From NCBI GenBank assembly GCA_009704155.1, contig WLES01000016.1:1-10171 (forward strand): a stretch of DNA of 10,171 nucleotides, written 5' to 3'. Of this stretch, positions 1-6,489 are shown piece after piece. The notes beneath the pieces are model-generated. The model saw nothing but the letters and a program-made list of their open reading frames with translations. It was not told the origin of the DNA and made no database searches. A program made the translations under genes and the position numbers. The DNA comes from Actinomycetota bacterium. GTDB taxonomy: Bacteria; Actinomycetota; Actinomycetes; Actinomycetales; Microbacteriaceae. The number at the start of each line of letters is the position of its first letter. Position 1 is the first letter of the stretch.

Positions 1-63
1 CGGCGGAGGTGCGGCAGTGTGAACGTGACAACTCGCGCGATGTTGTGCCACAGCTTTGTTGAA

Positions 64-89
64 GGAGAATCACGCTTTTGCGCTTCCCC
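64..89 (-). terminator. Possible dnaB transcription terminator hairpin
   Basis: Read on the minus strand, GGGGAAGCGC and GCGT-GA-TTCTCC can form a stem of ten pairs (two of them G-U) with an AAAA loop and a two-base bulge, about 70 bases past the dnaB stop. There is no T tract after it, which is common for actinobacterial terminators but also means that the call rests on the stem alone. Confidence 0.25.
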
Positions 90-111
90 TGAGCGAGAAC
101 CGACGCGAGAT

Positions 112-127
112 TGTTTCACGTGTCAAG
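112..127. promoter_or_regulatory. Degenerate parS-like site
   Basis: TGTTTCACGTGTCAAG matches the ParB-binding parS consensus TGTTTCACGTGAAACA at 12 of 16 positions. The left half and the central CACGTG are perfect, and the right half is degraded. parS sites cluster near the origin, and parB is present about 9 kb away in this window, so the location is plausible. Functional parS sites usually tolerate only one or two changes, so this may be chance or a decayed site. Confidence 0.25.
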
Positions 128-160
128 ACTATGCGTGTCGTTGAGTCGGTCGAGACGATG

Positions 161-1516
161 CTAAAGATTTGCTAAATCGCTGAAGCGCGAGAACGCACCC
201 TCGAACAACACTGTGAGCGTTTTCGTTGCACCGTTTCGATGCTTCGCAACGATCAACTCGGCGTTGTTGTTCGCGTCGCCGCCATCGGCGTGCCGGTCGC
301 GATGGAGCAGGATCACGATGTCTGCGTCTTGCTCGAGCGATCCGGACTCGCGTAGGTCAGAGAGTTGGGGCTTCTTGTCGGAGCGCTGTTCTGGTCCTCG
401 GTTGAGCTGCGACAGTGCGATAACGGGAACGTCGAGTTCTTTCGCGAGAAGCTTGAGCGAGCGCGAGAATTCAGAGACTTCCTGCTGTCTGCTCTCCACG
501 CGCTTGCCGGATGACATCAACTGCAAGTAATCAATAACGATCAACTTGAGCCCGTGCTGCTGTTTCATTCGGCGGCACTTTGCCCGAATTTCGACGAGGG
601 TGAGGTTCGGGCTGTCATCGATGTAAAGCGGTGACTCGCTGAGGTCGGCTTGCTTCTTGGTGATCTTGGTCCAACCCTGTTGGTCAATTGTTCCGTTGCG
701 CATTTTGTTGAGGAAGATGCTTGTCTCCGCGGCCAAGAGGCGCATTGCGATTTCCGAGCGTGACATTTCGAGTGAGAACAGCACCGTCGGTTGCTTTGCC
801 CTGATCGCTGCGCTTCGAGCGATGTCGAGGGCAAGGGTGGATTTTCCCAGCGCTGGCCGTGCCGCGATGAGGACCAACTGGCCAGGGTGAAGTCCGTTTG
901 TCAGTTCGTCGAGGTCGCGAAAGCCGGTCGGAATTTCAATGTGGGCACCGTTGCGCCCTGCGATCTTCTCCATGTCGTCGATTGCGACGCTCAGTGCGTC
1001 AGCGACACTGGACGCATCGTTTGAGTTTGCGAACCGGCCGATGGAGAAGATTTCCGCTTGCGCTTCGTTGACGAGGTCGACGGGTTCGCCCTGGGCGGCG
1101 AAACCCATCTGGGTGATTCGTGTTCCCGATGACACAAGCCCCCGGAGGATTGCTTTGTCTGCGACGATGCTCGCGTAGTACGTTGCGTTCGCAGCCGTGG
1201 GCACGTATGACGTCAGTGTGTGGAGGTAATCGGCTCCGCCCGCCTTTTGGAGACTCCCGTTTTTCGTAAGCTGTTCTGCGACGGTGATTGCGTCGGTCGG
1301 CTGCCCTTTGGAGAAAAGCTCGATCACCGCGTCATAAATCGATTCGTGTTTCGGCAGATAGAAATCCGCTCCTCGAACAAGCTCGGAGACTTCACCGACG
1401 ATGTCGCGGGAGAGCATCATTCCTCCGAGCGTCGACATTTCAGCAGCAACGTCGTTGGGTGGTACGCGGTTTTCGCCGAAACCTTCGGGGACTAGTTCAA
1501 GCTGTGGTCCGGCCAC
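161..1516 (-). CDS. dnaB: Replicative DNA helicase DnaB
   Basis: This is the hexameric helicase that unwinds DNA at the replication fork, a 451-residue protein of normal length for the family. The N-terminal DnaB domain starts with a run matching actinobacterial DnaB (PPNDVAAEMSTLGGMML, about residues 19-35). The RecA-like C-terminal domain has Walker A (ARPALGKST, about 219-227), the SLEM motif (about 248), Walker B (LIVIDYLQLM, about 325-334), DLRESGSLEQDAD (about 387-399) and the KHRNG arginine-finger region (about 425). No intein is present. The reading frame stays open for 68 codons further upstream, but the GTG at 1516 is chosen because a near-perfect Shine-Dalgarno sequence precedes it by seven bases and homology begins just after it. 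It follows the rpsF-ssb-rpsR-rplI operon, as in many actinobacteria, but behind a 389-base gap that suggests its own promoter. Confidence 0.97.
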   Translation of the reverse strand: MAGPQLELVPEGFGENRVPPNDVAAEMSTLGGMMLSRDIVGEVSELVRGADFYLPKHESIYDAVIELFSKGQPTDAITVAEQLTKNGSLQKAGGADYLHTLTSYVPTAANATYYASIVADKAILRGLVSSGTRITQMGFAAQGEPVDLVNEAQAEIFSIGRFANSNDASSVADALSVAIDDMEKIAGRNGAHIEIPTGFRDLDELTNGLHPGQLVLIAARPALGKSTLALDIARSAAIRAKQPTVLFSLEMSRSEIAMRLLAAETSIFLNKMRNGTIDQQGWTKITKKQADLSESPLYIDDSPNLTLVEIRAKCRRMKQQHGLKLIVIDYLQLMSSGKRVESRQQEVSEFSRSLKLLAKELDVPVIALSQLNRGPEQRSDKKPQLSDLRESGSLEQDADIVILLHRDRHADGGDANNNAELIVAKHRNGATKTLTVLFEGAFSRFSDLANL

Positions 1517-1853
1517 GTGATCACCTCCTGCTGGTGTGAATTGTCGGGGAGTCTTCAGTATGCGCCCGCCCACCGACAGCAATGGATGCCACGCGGAATA
1601 CTCCTCGCTGAACGCTAGGGATTGCACGACAATTTCGCAAACGGGGCTGTTGATAAACATGGGGATGACCTGTGAAACACGCCGTACATCCCTGTTGATA
1701 GATGGATGATAACTGTGCATAACCTACGTGAACATTGGGAAAATTAGCTCTCTGACCGCGTGTTTTCCTGAATTTCGGACTGTTGACAAGGTTGTTTAGA
1801 GTTAAGGTTGAACCTTTACCCTGTCCACAGCCGCGCACCTGTCATTTAACGCA
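1517..1853 (-). promoter_or_regulatory. Upstream region of dnaB with DnaA-box-like cluster
   Basis: This gap before dnaB has no recognised gene. It holds motifs close to the DnaA box TTATNCACA. On the minus strand they are TTATCAACA (1648-1656), CTATCAACA (1693-1701), TTATGCACA (1714-1722, an exact match) and TTGTCAACA (1781-1789), each followed by G. On the plus strand there is CTGTCCACA (1821-1829, one change from the actinobacterial TTGTCCACA). A 6-base inverted repeat AAGGTT-G-AACCTT lies at 1804-1816. I could not fix a promoter: several TANNNT hexamers occur, but none has a convincing -35 partner. The dnaB promoter probably lies here because the preceding operon ends in a hairpin. Confidence 0.45.
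1519..1529 (-). promoter_or_regulatory. Extended Shine-Dalgarno sequence of dnaB
   Basis: AGGAGGTGATC on the minus strand is complementary over 11 bases to the usual 3' end of 16S rRNA (GATCACCTCCT), and AGGAGG ends seven bases before the GTG start. This decides the dnaB start against upstream in-frame alternatives. The site also overlaps the palindrome GTGATCAC. Confidence 0.85.
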
Positions 1854-1902
1854 CTTTCGCCCCCGCAACAGCGTCGCGAGGGCGAAAGAAAAGGGGGCGA
1901 AA
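1854..1902 (-). terminator. Hairpin terminator after rplI, with two alternative stems
   Basis: The arm at 1854-1864 can pair perfectly over 9 bases with 1880-1888 (CTTTCGCCC/GGGCGAAAG) or over 10 bases with 1893-1902 (TTTCGCCCCC/GGGGGCGAAA). The structure begins three bases after the rplI stop. No T run follows on the minus strand (TGCGTTAAAT), so it could be a U-tract-less terminator or an RNA-processing and stability element at the end of the ribosomal-protein operon. Confidence 0.55.
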
Positions 1903-1905
1903 AAC

Positions 1906-2358
1906 CTACTTCTTCGCAACAACCTTCAGTGCGAGCGTGGCGACGACACCATCGTGAAGCTTGACGGTTGCGGAATACGCACCCGTTGCCTTGATGGGGG
2001 TCCCCAGCTCGATCGAGCGCTTGTCGATCTGTCCGAGCCCGGCAGCTTCAACAGCGTCGGCGATGTCAGCAGTCTTGACCGAACCGAACAGACGGCCCTC
2101 CGACCCGGCCGAAGCGGGGACGGTGATGGTCGCGCTTTCGATCTTCGACTTGAGCGCCTGAGCCTCGTCGAGCGATGCGAGTGCGCGAGCTGAACGGGCT
2201 GCCTTGATGTCCGTGACCTGCTTCTCGCCACCGCGAGTCCACACAATCGCGAACCCCTGAGGAACGAGGTAGTTACGGGCGAACCCGTTCTTGACCTCGA
2301 CGACATCACCGGCTGAACCGAGGCCTGAGACCTCGTGAGTGAGAATGAGCTTAGCCAT
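1906..2358 (-). CDS. rplI: 50S ribosomal protein bL9
   Basis: The 150-residue protein matches bL9 in length and layout. An N-terminal RNA-binding domain ([20 protein letters not shown] with [13 protein letters not shown] at about 25-37) is followed by a long connecting helix (about 40-75) and a C-terminal domain with the conserved [15 protein letters not shown] run (about 89-103). bL9 binds 23S rRNA near the L1 stalk and supports reading-frame fidelity. It is the last gene of the rpsF-ssb-rpsR-rplI set, ten bases after rpsR, with AGGGGAT as the ribosome binding site. A hairpin follows the stop. Confidence 0.97.
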   Translation of the reverse strand: MAKLILTHEVSGLGSAGDVVEVKNGFARNYLVPQGFAIVWTRGGEKQVTDIKAARSARALASLDEAQALKSKIESATITVPASAGSEGRLFGSVKTADIADAVEAAGLGQIDKRSIELGTPIKATGAYSATVKLHDGVVATLALKVVAKK

Positions 2359-2368
2359 GCGATATCCC

Positions 2369-2629
2369 CTAACGTCCGGCGCCGGCGTAAGGAAGAAGTG
2401 CCATCTCGCGCGCGTTCTTTACTGCGCGGGCGATGAGGCGCTGCTCCTGGACTGACGCGCCCGTGATCCGGCGCGAACGAATCTTGCCGCGCTCGGACAC
2501 GAACTTGCGAAGAGTTGCGACGTCCTTGTAGTCAATGACGTCGATCTTGATTGGGCGCGGTGGTGGGAGAGCCTTTGCTCCCTTTCCAACGCGGGGCTTA
2601 CGGCGATCGCCGGTTGCCTTACCTGCCAT
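2369..2629 (-). CDS. rpsR: 30S ribosomal protein bS18 (cysteine-free type)
   Basis: The 86-residue protein carries the S18 signature [19 protein letters not shown] and ends with [17 protein letters not shown], so the identity is secure. S18 pairs with S6 on the platform of the 30S subunit. The zinc-binding cysteines near the N-terminus of many S18 proteins (for example the CxxC of the mycobacterial RpsR1) are absent: the equivalent stretch is Pro- and Lys-rich with no cysteine. As I recall, this is also the usual form in the Microbacteriaceae. The ATG at 2629 has an AAGGAA ribosome binding site. The gene lies 30 bases after ssb and 10 before rplI. Confidence 0.97.
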   Translation of the reverse strand: MAGKATGDRRKPRVGKGAKALPPPRPIKIDVIDYKDVATLRKFVSERGKIRSRRITGASVQEQRLIARAVKNAREMALLPYAGAGR

Positions 2630-2659
2630 AGTTTTTCCTTACCTAGAAGTTAATGTGAA

Positions 2660-3166
2660 TTAGAACGGGGTTTCGTCTGCCGGAGGTTCGCCCTGTGCCC
2701 ACGGATCTTTGTCCGCTGCTACAGGAGTTCCCCACTGGTCGCCGCCCGTTGGTGCTGTCCAGCCGGAATTATCCGAACCGCCGACTGCACCACCGGATCC
2801 TCCAGCCGCACGCGTCACCGACGCGGTTGCGTACCGAAGCGATGGACCGATTTCGTCGACCTCGAGTTCGATCGAGGTTCGCTTTTCGCCCTCTTTCGTC
2901 TCGTAGGAACGCTGGCGAAGACGGCCCGTCGCGAGAACGCGCGAGCCCTTCGTGAGCGAACCAGCTACGTGCTCCGCGAATTCACGCCACACGCTAGCGC
3001 GAAGAAACAGAGGTTCGCCGTCCTTCCACTCGTTCGACGCGCGGTCGAACGTGCGAGGGGTTGACGCAATCGTGAAGTTCGCGACAGCAACGCCGTTTTG
3101 CGTGAAACGCAATTCGGGGTCGGCGGTGAGGTTCCCGACGACCGTGATGATCGTGTCGTTAGCCAT
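2660..3166 (-). CDS. ssb: Single-stranded DNA-binding protein SSB
   Basis: The 168-residue protein has an N-terminal OB fold (about residues 1-112, starting [22 protein letters not shown]) that coats single-stranded DNA during replication and repair. A Gly/Pro-rich disordered linker follows, then the acidic tip ADETPF, the actinobacterial form of the DDDIPF peptide that recruits partner enzymes. It sits between rpsF and rpsR, the usual place for the main chromosomal SSB. Its ATG is five bases after the rpsF stop and has no clear Shine-Dalgarno sequence (GAGTAGTCACC precedes it), so translation probably depends on ribosomes that have just finished rpsF. Confidence 0.96.
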   Translation of the reverse strand: MANDTIITVVGNLTADPELRFTQNGVAVANFTIASTPRTFDRASNEWKDGEPLFLRASVWREFAEHVAGSLTKGSRVLATGRLRQRSYETKEGEKRTSIELEVDEIGPSLRYATASVTRAAGGSGGAVGGSDNSGWTAPTGGDQWGTPVAADKDPWAQGEPPADETPF

Positions 3167-3171
3167 GGTGA

Positions 3172-3489
3172 CTACTCAGCTACCGCAGCGAGTCGAGCAA
3201 CGGCCTCGTCTGCACGGAGAACCTTGGTGCGCATGATCGACTCGGAGAGTCGAAGCTGGCGCTCAAGTTCCTGCGTAGTTGCAGGGTCGGCCGTGAAGTT
3301 GACGATGGTGTAAATGCCTTCACTCTTCTTCTGGATCTCGTAAGCGAGACGGCGACGGCCCCAGTAATCGACGTTGTCGATGGTTCCGCCTCCGGTGGTG
3401 ATGACGCCGAGAAACTTCTCGATCATCGGTTGAACGGTGCGATCTTCGACCTCGGGGTTGACGATCACCATTAGTTCATATGGATGCAT
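3172..3489 (-). CDS. rpsF: 30S ribosomal protein bS6
   Basis: The 105-residue protein starts [16 protein letters not shown] and contains the family run [21 protein letters not shown] (about residues 40-60, conserved [10 protein letters not shown] core), so it is bS6, which binds S18 and helix 22-23 of 16S rRNA. The ATG at 3489 is preceded by GAGGAGGT with good spacing. An in-frame ATG 11 codons upstream would add [11 protein letters not shown], not typical of the family and translating the ribosome binding site itself, so it is not used. It is the first gene of the ribosomal-protein operon and lies 110 bases after cca on the same strand. The leader may regulate it (see the separate entry). 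Confidence 0.97.
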   Translation of the reverse strand: MHPYELMVIVNPEVEDRTVQPMIEKFLGVITTGGGTIDNVDYWGRRRLAYEIQKKSEGIYTIVNFTADPATTQELERQLRLSESIMRTKVLRADEAVARLAAVAE

Positions 3490-3599
3490 AAATAACCCAC
3501 CTCCTCTGGACTCAGCGGCCACAGACTTTCTGTAGCAGGAGGGTTGTGCTTCCCATTGCCCCTAAGGGCAACCCTCCAACAATAGCCGAGCAGGCGTGG
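3490..3599 (-). promoter_or_regulatory. rpsF leader with alternative pairing segments
   Basis: In the transcript, GGAGGGTTG (3577-3569) can pair perfectly with CAACCCTCC (3546-3538). The second segment, AACCCTCCT, can instead pair at 8 of 9 positions with AGGTGGGTT in the rpsF ribosome binding site (3502-3494). Inside the first loop, TTGCCC-TTAG-GGGCAA makes a third, competing hairpin (3571-3556), and a 5-base hairpin ACAGA-AAG-TCTGT lies at 3533-3521. A possible promoter reads TTGGCT (3608-3603), an 18-base gap, then TATTGT (3584-3579). The layout could be an autoregulatory leader, or simply the cca terminator followed by a 5' UTR. Confidence 0.4.
3538..3577 (-). terminator. Hairpin between cca and rpsF (terminator or attenuator)
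   Basis: A perfect 9-base inverted repeat (GGAGGGTTG/CAACCCTCC) with a 22-base loop lies 22 bases after the cca stop. No T tract follows. Its position suits termination of cca transcripts before the highly expressed ribosomal operon. Confidence 0.45.
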
Positions 3600-5036
3600 T
3601 TAAGCCAACCCTTGTTCTGAAGCCCATGCGCGAAGTCGCTTTTCGGCTTCGTCCGCTCCGAGCGGCCCTTCATCAAGTCGAAGTTCGAGCAAGAAACTCC
3701 AGGCGTCACCGACCGCTCGGCCTGGACCGATTCCGAGAATCGCCATGATTTGCTCGCCGTCGAGATCGGGCCGGATCGCATCAATTTCTTCGCGCGCACG
3801 GATGTCAATGATTCGTGCTTCCAAATCGTCGTAGGCCTTACCCATCGCGACGAGTCGGCGCTCGTTTCGCGTCGTGACGTCACTCCGAACCAAAATGTGG
3901 AGACGGCCGAGTTCGTCGCCAGCGTCTCGAACGTAACGCCGGATCGCCGAATCGGTCCATGCTCCTTCACTGTAGCCAAAGAAACGCAAGTGCAATCGAA
4001 TCAGATTGACGGTGCGCGTAATCGTGTCACCATCGAAGCGGAGTGCCGTCAGGCGTTTTTTCGCCATCCGAGCACCCACGATGTCGTGTCCGTAAAACGT
4101 GACCGTCTTGGATGGCTTGTCAAACGACCTCGTCGCGGGCTTCCCGATGTCGTGAAGGAGCGCCGCGAGTCGGCCAACGACGTCGGGCGCTTCGCCGGGG
4201 AAACGCTCCTTTTCAAGGGAAATCGATTTCGTCAGAACCATGAGGGAGTGCTCATAAACGTCTTTGTGCCGACCGTGTTCATCGTGCTCACGCACGAGCG
4301 CCGGAAGCTCCGGGAGAACGTGATCAGCCAGACCTGAGTCAACGACGATTCTGATTCCCGGCACAGGGTTGTCAGCCGCCAGCGTTTTGACAAGTTCGTC
4401 GCGGACGCGTTCGGCCGAAATCATCGTGATTGAGCTGGCTTGATCCCGCATCGCAGCGCTGACCTCGGGCGAGAGCGAAACGCCAAGTTGTGCAGCAAAA
4501 CGAGCTGCACGCATCATGCGCAAAGGGTCATCGGCAAAAGAGACCTCTGGTGCGCTTGGGGTCTTGAGAATCATGTTGGCAAGGTCATTGAACCCTCCGC
4601 TCGGGTCAATCAGTTCGAGACCTGGAAGGGTGAGCGCCATTGAGTTGATCGTGAAATCGCGACGGACGAGATCATCGTCAATTCGCGAACCGAATGCAAC
4701 AATCGGCTTCCTTGTTTCGCGATCGTATTCGTCCGCTCGATATGTGGTGATTTCGATTCGGTCGTCACCAATCAGTGCACCGATTGTGCCAAAATCGCGC
4801 CCAACGTCCCATGTCGCTGACGCAATTGGCTCAATGATGCGGAGAATTTCATCCGGGGTTGCGTTCGTCGCGAAATCAAGATCGGTAACCTCGCGACCAA
4901 GGAAAGCATCCCTTACAGGGCCGCCCACCAGTGCTAGTTCACGGTCAGCCGATACAAAGGTTTCAGAGAGTTTCGCGACAGAAGGACTCGCGGCCAGCGC
5001 CGTAAGTCTCGACATTGCTTCGACAACGCTCTCCAC
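3600..5036 (-). CDS. cca: CCA-adding tRNA nucleotidyltransferase
   Basis: The enzyme adds or repairs the 3' CCA end of tRNAs using CTP and ATP. Numbering from the GTG at 5036 (478 residues), the nucleotidyltransferase head has GGPVRDAFLG (38-47) and the catalytic DLDFAT with Asp52 and Asp54. It continues with RRDFTINSMA (125-134) and DDPLRMMRAARFAAQ (about 169-183). A C-terminal HD domain has His263 and His295-Asp296 (HDIGKP). This head-plus-HD form is the actinobacterial PcnA-like type. The start is uncertain. The frame is open to an ATG at 5063, which would overlap the start codon of the divergent gene, and another ATG lies at 5015. None has a good Shine-Dalgarno sequence. The GTG at 5036 fits best with the N-termini I recall for relatives (M-x-SV-x-EA) and follows TAGACT by eight bases, as in leaderless genes. 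Confidence 0.93.
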   Translation of the reverse strand: MESVVEAMSRLTALAASPSVAKLSETFVSADRELALVGGPVRDAFLGREVTDLDFATNATPDEILRIIEPIASATWDVGRDFGTIGALIGDDRIEITTYRADEYDRETRKPIVAFGSRIDDDLVRRDFTINSMALTLPGLELIDPSGGFNDLANMILKTPSAPEVSFADDPLRMMRAARFAAQLGVSLSPEVSAAMRDQASSITMISAERVRDELVKTLAADNPVPGIRIVVDSGLADHVLPELPALVREHDEHGRHKDVYEHSLMVLTKSISLEKERFPGEAPDVVGRLAALLHDIGKPATRSFDKPSKTVTFYGHDIVGARMAKKRLTALRFDGDTITRTVNLIRLHLRFFGYSEGAWTDSAIRRYVRDAGDELGRLHILVRSDVTTRNERRLVAMGKAYDDLEARIIDIRAREEIDAIRPDLDGEQIMAILGIGPGRAVGDAWSFLLELRLDEGPLGADEAEKRLRAWASEQGLA

Positions 5037-5044
5037 AACGTCAA

Positions 5045-5054
5045 AGTCTAGACT
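5045..5054. promoter_or_regulatory. Symmetric -10 element for divergent cca and DUF6049 genes
   Basis: AGTCTAGACT is a perfect 10-base palindrome that yields TAGACT, a good TANNNT -10 hexamer, on both strands. On the plus strand TAGACT (5049-5054) ends seven bases before the ATG at 5062. On the minus strand TAGACT (5050-5045) ends eight bases before the GTG at 5036. Both distances suit transcription starting at or next to the start codon. I see no good -35 on either side, which is common in actinobacterial promoters. GAGGGG before the plus-strand ATG could also serve as a ribosome binding site for a longer transcript. Confidence 0.5.
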
Positions 5055-5061
5055 GAGGGGC

Positions 5062-6489
5062 ATGGTGAGGGCTCACGGTGCGCGCGGATTGGTCGCGATT
5101 CTGTTTGCTCTCCTCACCGCAGCAATTCCCGTTGGAACCACAGGCACGATCGCCGGGGCAACCACGTCGAACCCTGTAGAGATTGGTCTGATTGTTCCCA
5201 TCATTGCTGACGCAGGAGACGGTTTTTTTCTTGACGCTGACGAACTGGACGCCGCCGCGGCACCCGGTGGCGAATGGTTCGTGCTGACCGAAATGGCGAA
5301 AAATCACGGGCTCACGGTTGTGCTCGACACTCGCATCGTTGCGAGCATCGATGAATTGGGCCTCGCCGTCCCCGAATCGGTCTCACGCTGGCTCGCCGAG
5401 GTTGAATTACTGGATCCGCTTCACCTCCCGTGGGGAAACCCGGACCTGTGGGCGCTAGCCATTGCGAGTGAGCGTGTTTTCGATGCTGAGACAGTTGCCG
5501 CACTCAGTGGTGTTTCGCCGCGGGAACTTGTCGTTTGGCCGAGCGGAGACGTTTCGCGGAAAAATTCGCTGCGAACGCTGTACGAGTGGGGATATTCGAA
5601 AGCGCTCGTCAGCGACTCCGCTGGCACCGGAGGGATCAGTCGCGCGCTTTCTGACGAATTGGCGCCACTGGTTTCGCCCGACTCGACGGTGAGTGCGACG
5701 GCGGGGGCCGAGTCGTTGAGAGGGTCGCTCTCTCAGAATGCGGTGCTCACCCTGCCGAGAAATCCCGAATCGTTTGATGCGAAGCGTGCGGCTGACGTTG
5801 TCGACGAACTGTCAGAAATGGGAGTCACGTTCTCCACTGTCGCGCCGACGTCGACTCTTGACAACGTCACGCTTTCCGACGTCGGTGCCGTCCCTCCGCT
5901 ACTCGCCGAGGCACTTGAGGCGGTGAATTCTGACGAAGAGTTAGTGGCGGCCATTACCGCCGATCGCGACGAGCTGCTCGCTAATCGACTGCGTGGGGTC
6001 ATGGTTTTGTCGAGAGACCTCTCGGCGCCTCGCTTCGACACGGCGGCCCAGCTTTTCGTTGCCGACACGAGCTGGTTGTCGAGTGTCGTGTCCATTTCGC
6101 TCGCGAGCGAGTACACGGTGTTGTCCAACGCAGCTGACGTCCCGTTAAGCGTCAGTAACAACTCCGATGCACTCGTCACCGTTCTCGTGAAGGTTCGTGC
6201 CACCTCGGCCATTGTCCAGGTGGACACCCCCATCGTTGCGGTGACAATTGAACCTCGCTCGAACGTTCGCATTGAGGTTCCCATCTCCACCGTTGCGAAC
6301 GGTCGAACCATGCTCGTTGCGTCGTTAGTGTCTGAATCGGGTGAGGCGATCGGCGGAGAGGTGACACTGCCGGTTACCGTCCAAGCCGAATGGGAGGCGG
6401 TCACGCTCGTCATCTTCGGTGGCGTCGTGGTAACGATCCTGGCAATTGGCGCACGTCGAACCGTTCGTCGTCGACGGGCGGTCTCCTGA
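5062..6489 (+). CDS. DUF6049-like secreted, membrane-anchored protein
   Basis: The function is not known. The 475-residue protein has a positively charged start and hydrophobic segment (about residues 8-31, a signal peptide with possible cleavage near AGA-TT). An extracellular alpha/beta region follows (about 38-315), with GLIVPIIAD, the GFFLDADEL run, TVVLDTR (85-91), LPWGNPDLWALA (122-133) and VWPSGDVSRKNSL (158-170). A beta-rich region (about 340-441) precedes one membrane segment (446-463) and an Arg-rich cytoplasmic tail (RRTVRRRR). The order and motifs resemble the DUF6049 family that precedes murJ in actinobacteria (Rv3909 in Mycobacterium tuberculosis). Known members are mostly 700-800 residues, so this one is short, apparently without the N-terminal beta domain. 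The ATG at 5062 has GAGGGG in front, and a longer upstream frame is antisense to cca. The stop overlaps the murJ start, so a cell-envelope role with MurJ is inferred. Confidence 0.85.
   Translation: MVRAHGARGLVAILFALLTAAIPVGTTGTIAGATTSNPVEIGLIVPIIADAGDGFFLDADELDAAAAPGGEWFVLTEMAKNHGLTVVLDTRIVASIDELGLAVPESVSRWLAEVELLDPLHLPWGNPDLWALAIASERVFDAETVAALSGVSPRELVVWPSGDVSRKNSLRTLYEWGYSKALVSDSAGTGGISRALSDELAPLVSPDSTVSATAGAESLRGSLSQNAVLTLPRNPESFDAKRAADVVDELSEMGVTFSTVAPTSTLDNVTLSDVGAVPPLLAEALEAVNSDEELVAAITADRDELLANRLRGVMVLSRDLSAPRFDTAAQLFVADTSWLSSVVSISLASEYTVLSNAADVPLSVSNNSDALVTVLVKVRATSAIVQVDTPIVAVTIEPRSNVRIEVPISTVANGRTMLVASLVSESGEAIGGEVTLPVTVQAEWEAVTLVIFGGVVVTILAIGARRTVRRRRAVS

Larger units (their letters stand above)
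1..160. other. Non-coding flank downstream of dnaB
   Basis: This stretch lies past the dnaB stop codon and shows no convincing gene on either strand. The short open frames that enter from the left edge (one reaches a stop at about 144, another at about 60 on the plus strand) have compositions rich in Cys and Arg and resemble no family I recognise. It contains a possible hairpin at 64-89 and a degenerate parS-like sequence at 112-127, listed separately. Confidence 0.4.

Noticed and set aside
1517..1838. Open frames upstream of dnaB, including 68 in-frame codons
   Set aside because: The strong ribosome binding site at 1519-1529 and DnaB homology place the start at 1516. The upstream peptides resemble no family I recognise.
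3512..3979. 155-codon minus-strand frame spanning the end of cca and the rpsF leader
   Set aside because: It overlaps the HD and C-terminal part of cca in another frame and shows no recognisable motif.
4516..5061. 182-codon upstream extension of the DUF6049-like reading frame
   Set aside because: It runs antisense to the conserved head domain of cca, while a signal peptide and ribosome binding site mark the ATG at 5062.
5221..5230. Run of seven T within the DUF6049-like gene, a possible slippage site
   Set aside because: The frame reads through without interruption (GDGFFLD) and no alternative frame of useful length follows, so programmed slippage is not supported.
5733..6413. 226-codon open frame on the minus strand inside the DUF6049-like gene
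   Set aside because: It is a Ser/Thr-rich antisense shadow with no domain, of a kind that is common in GC-rich genes.
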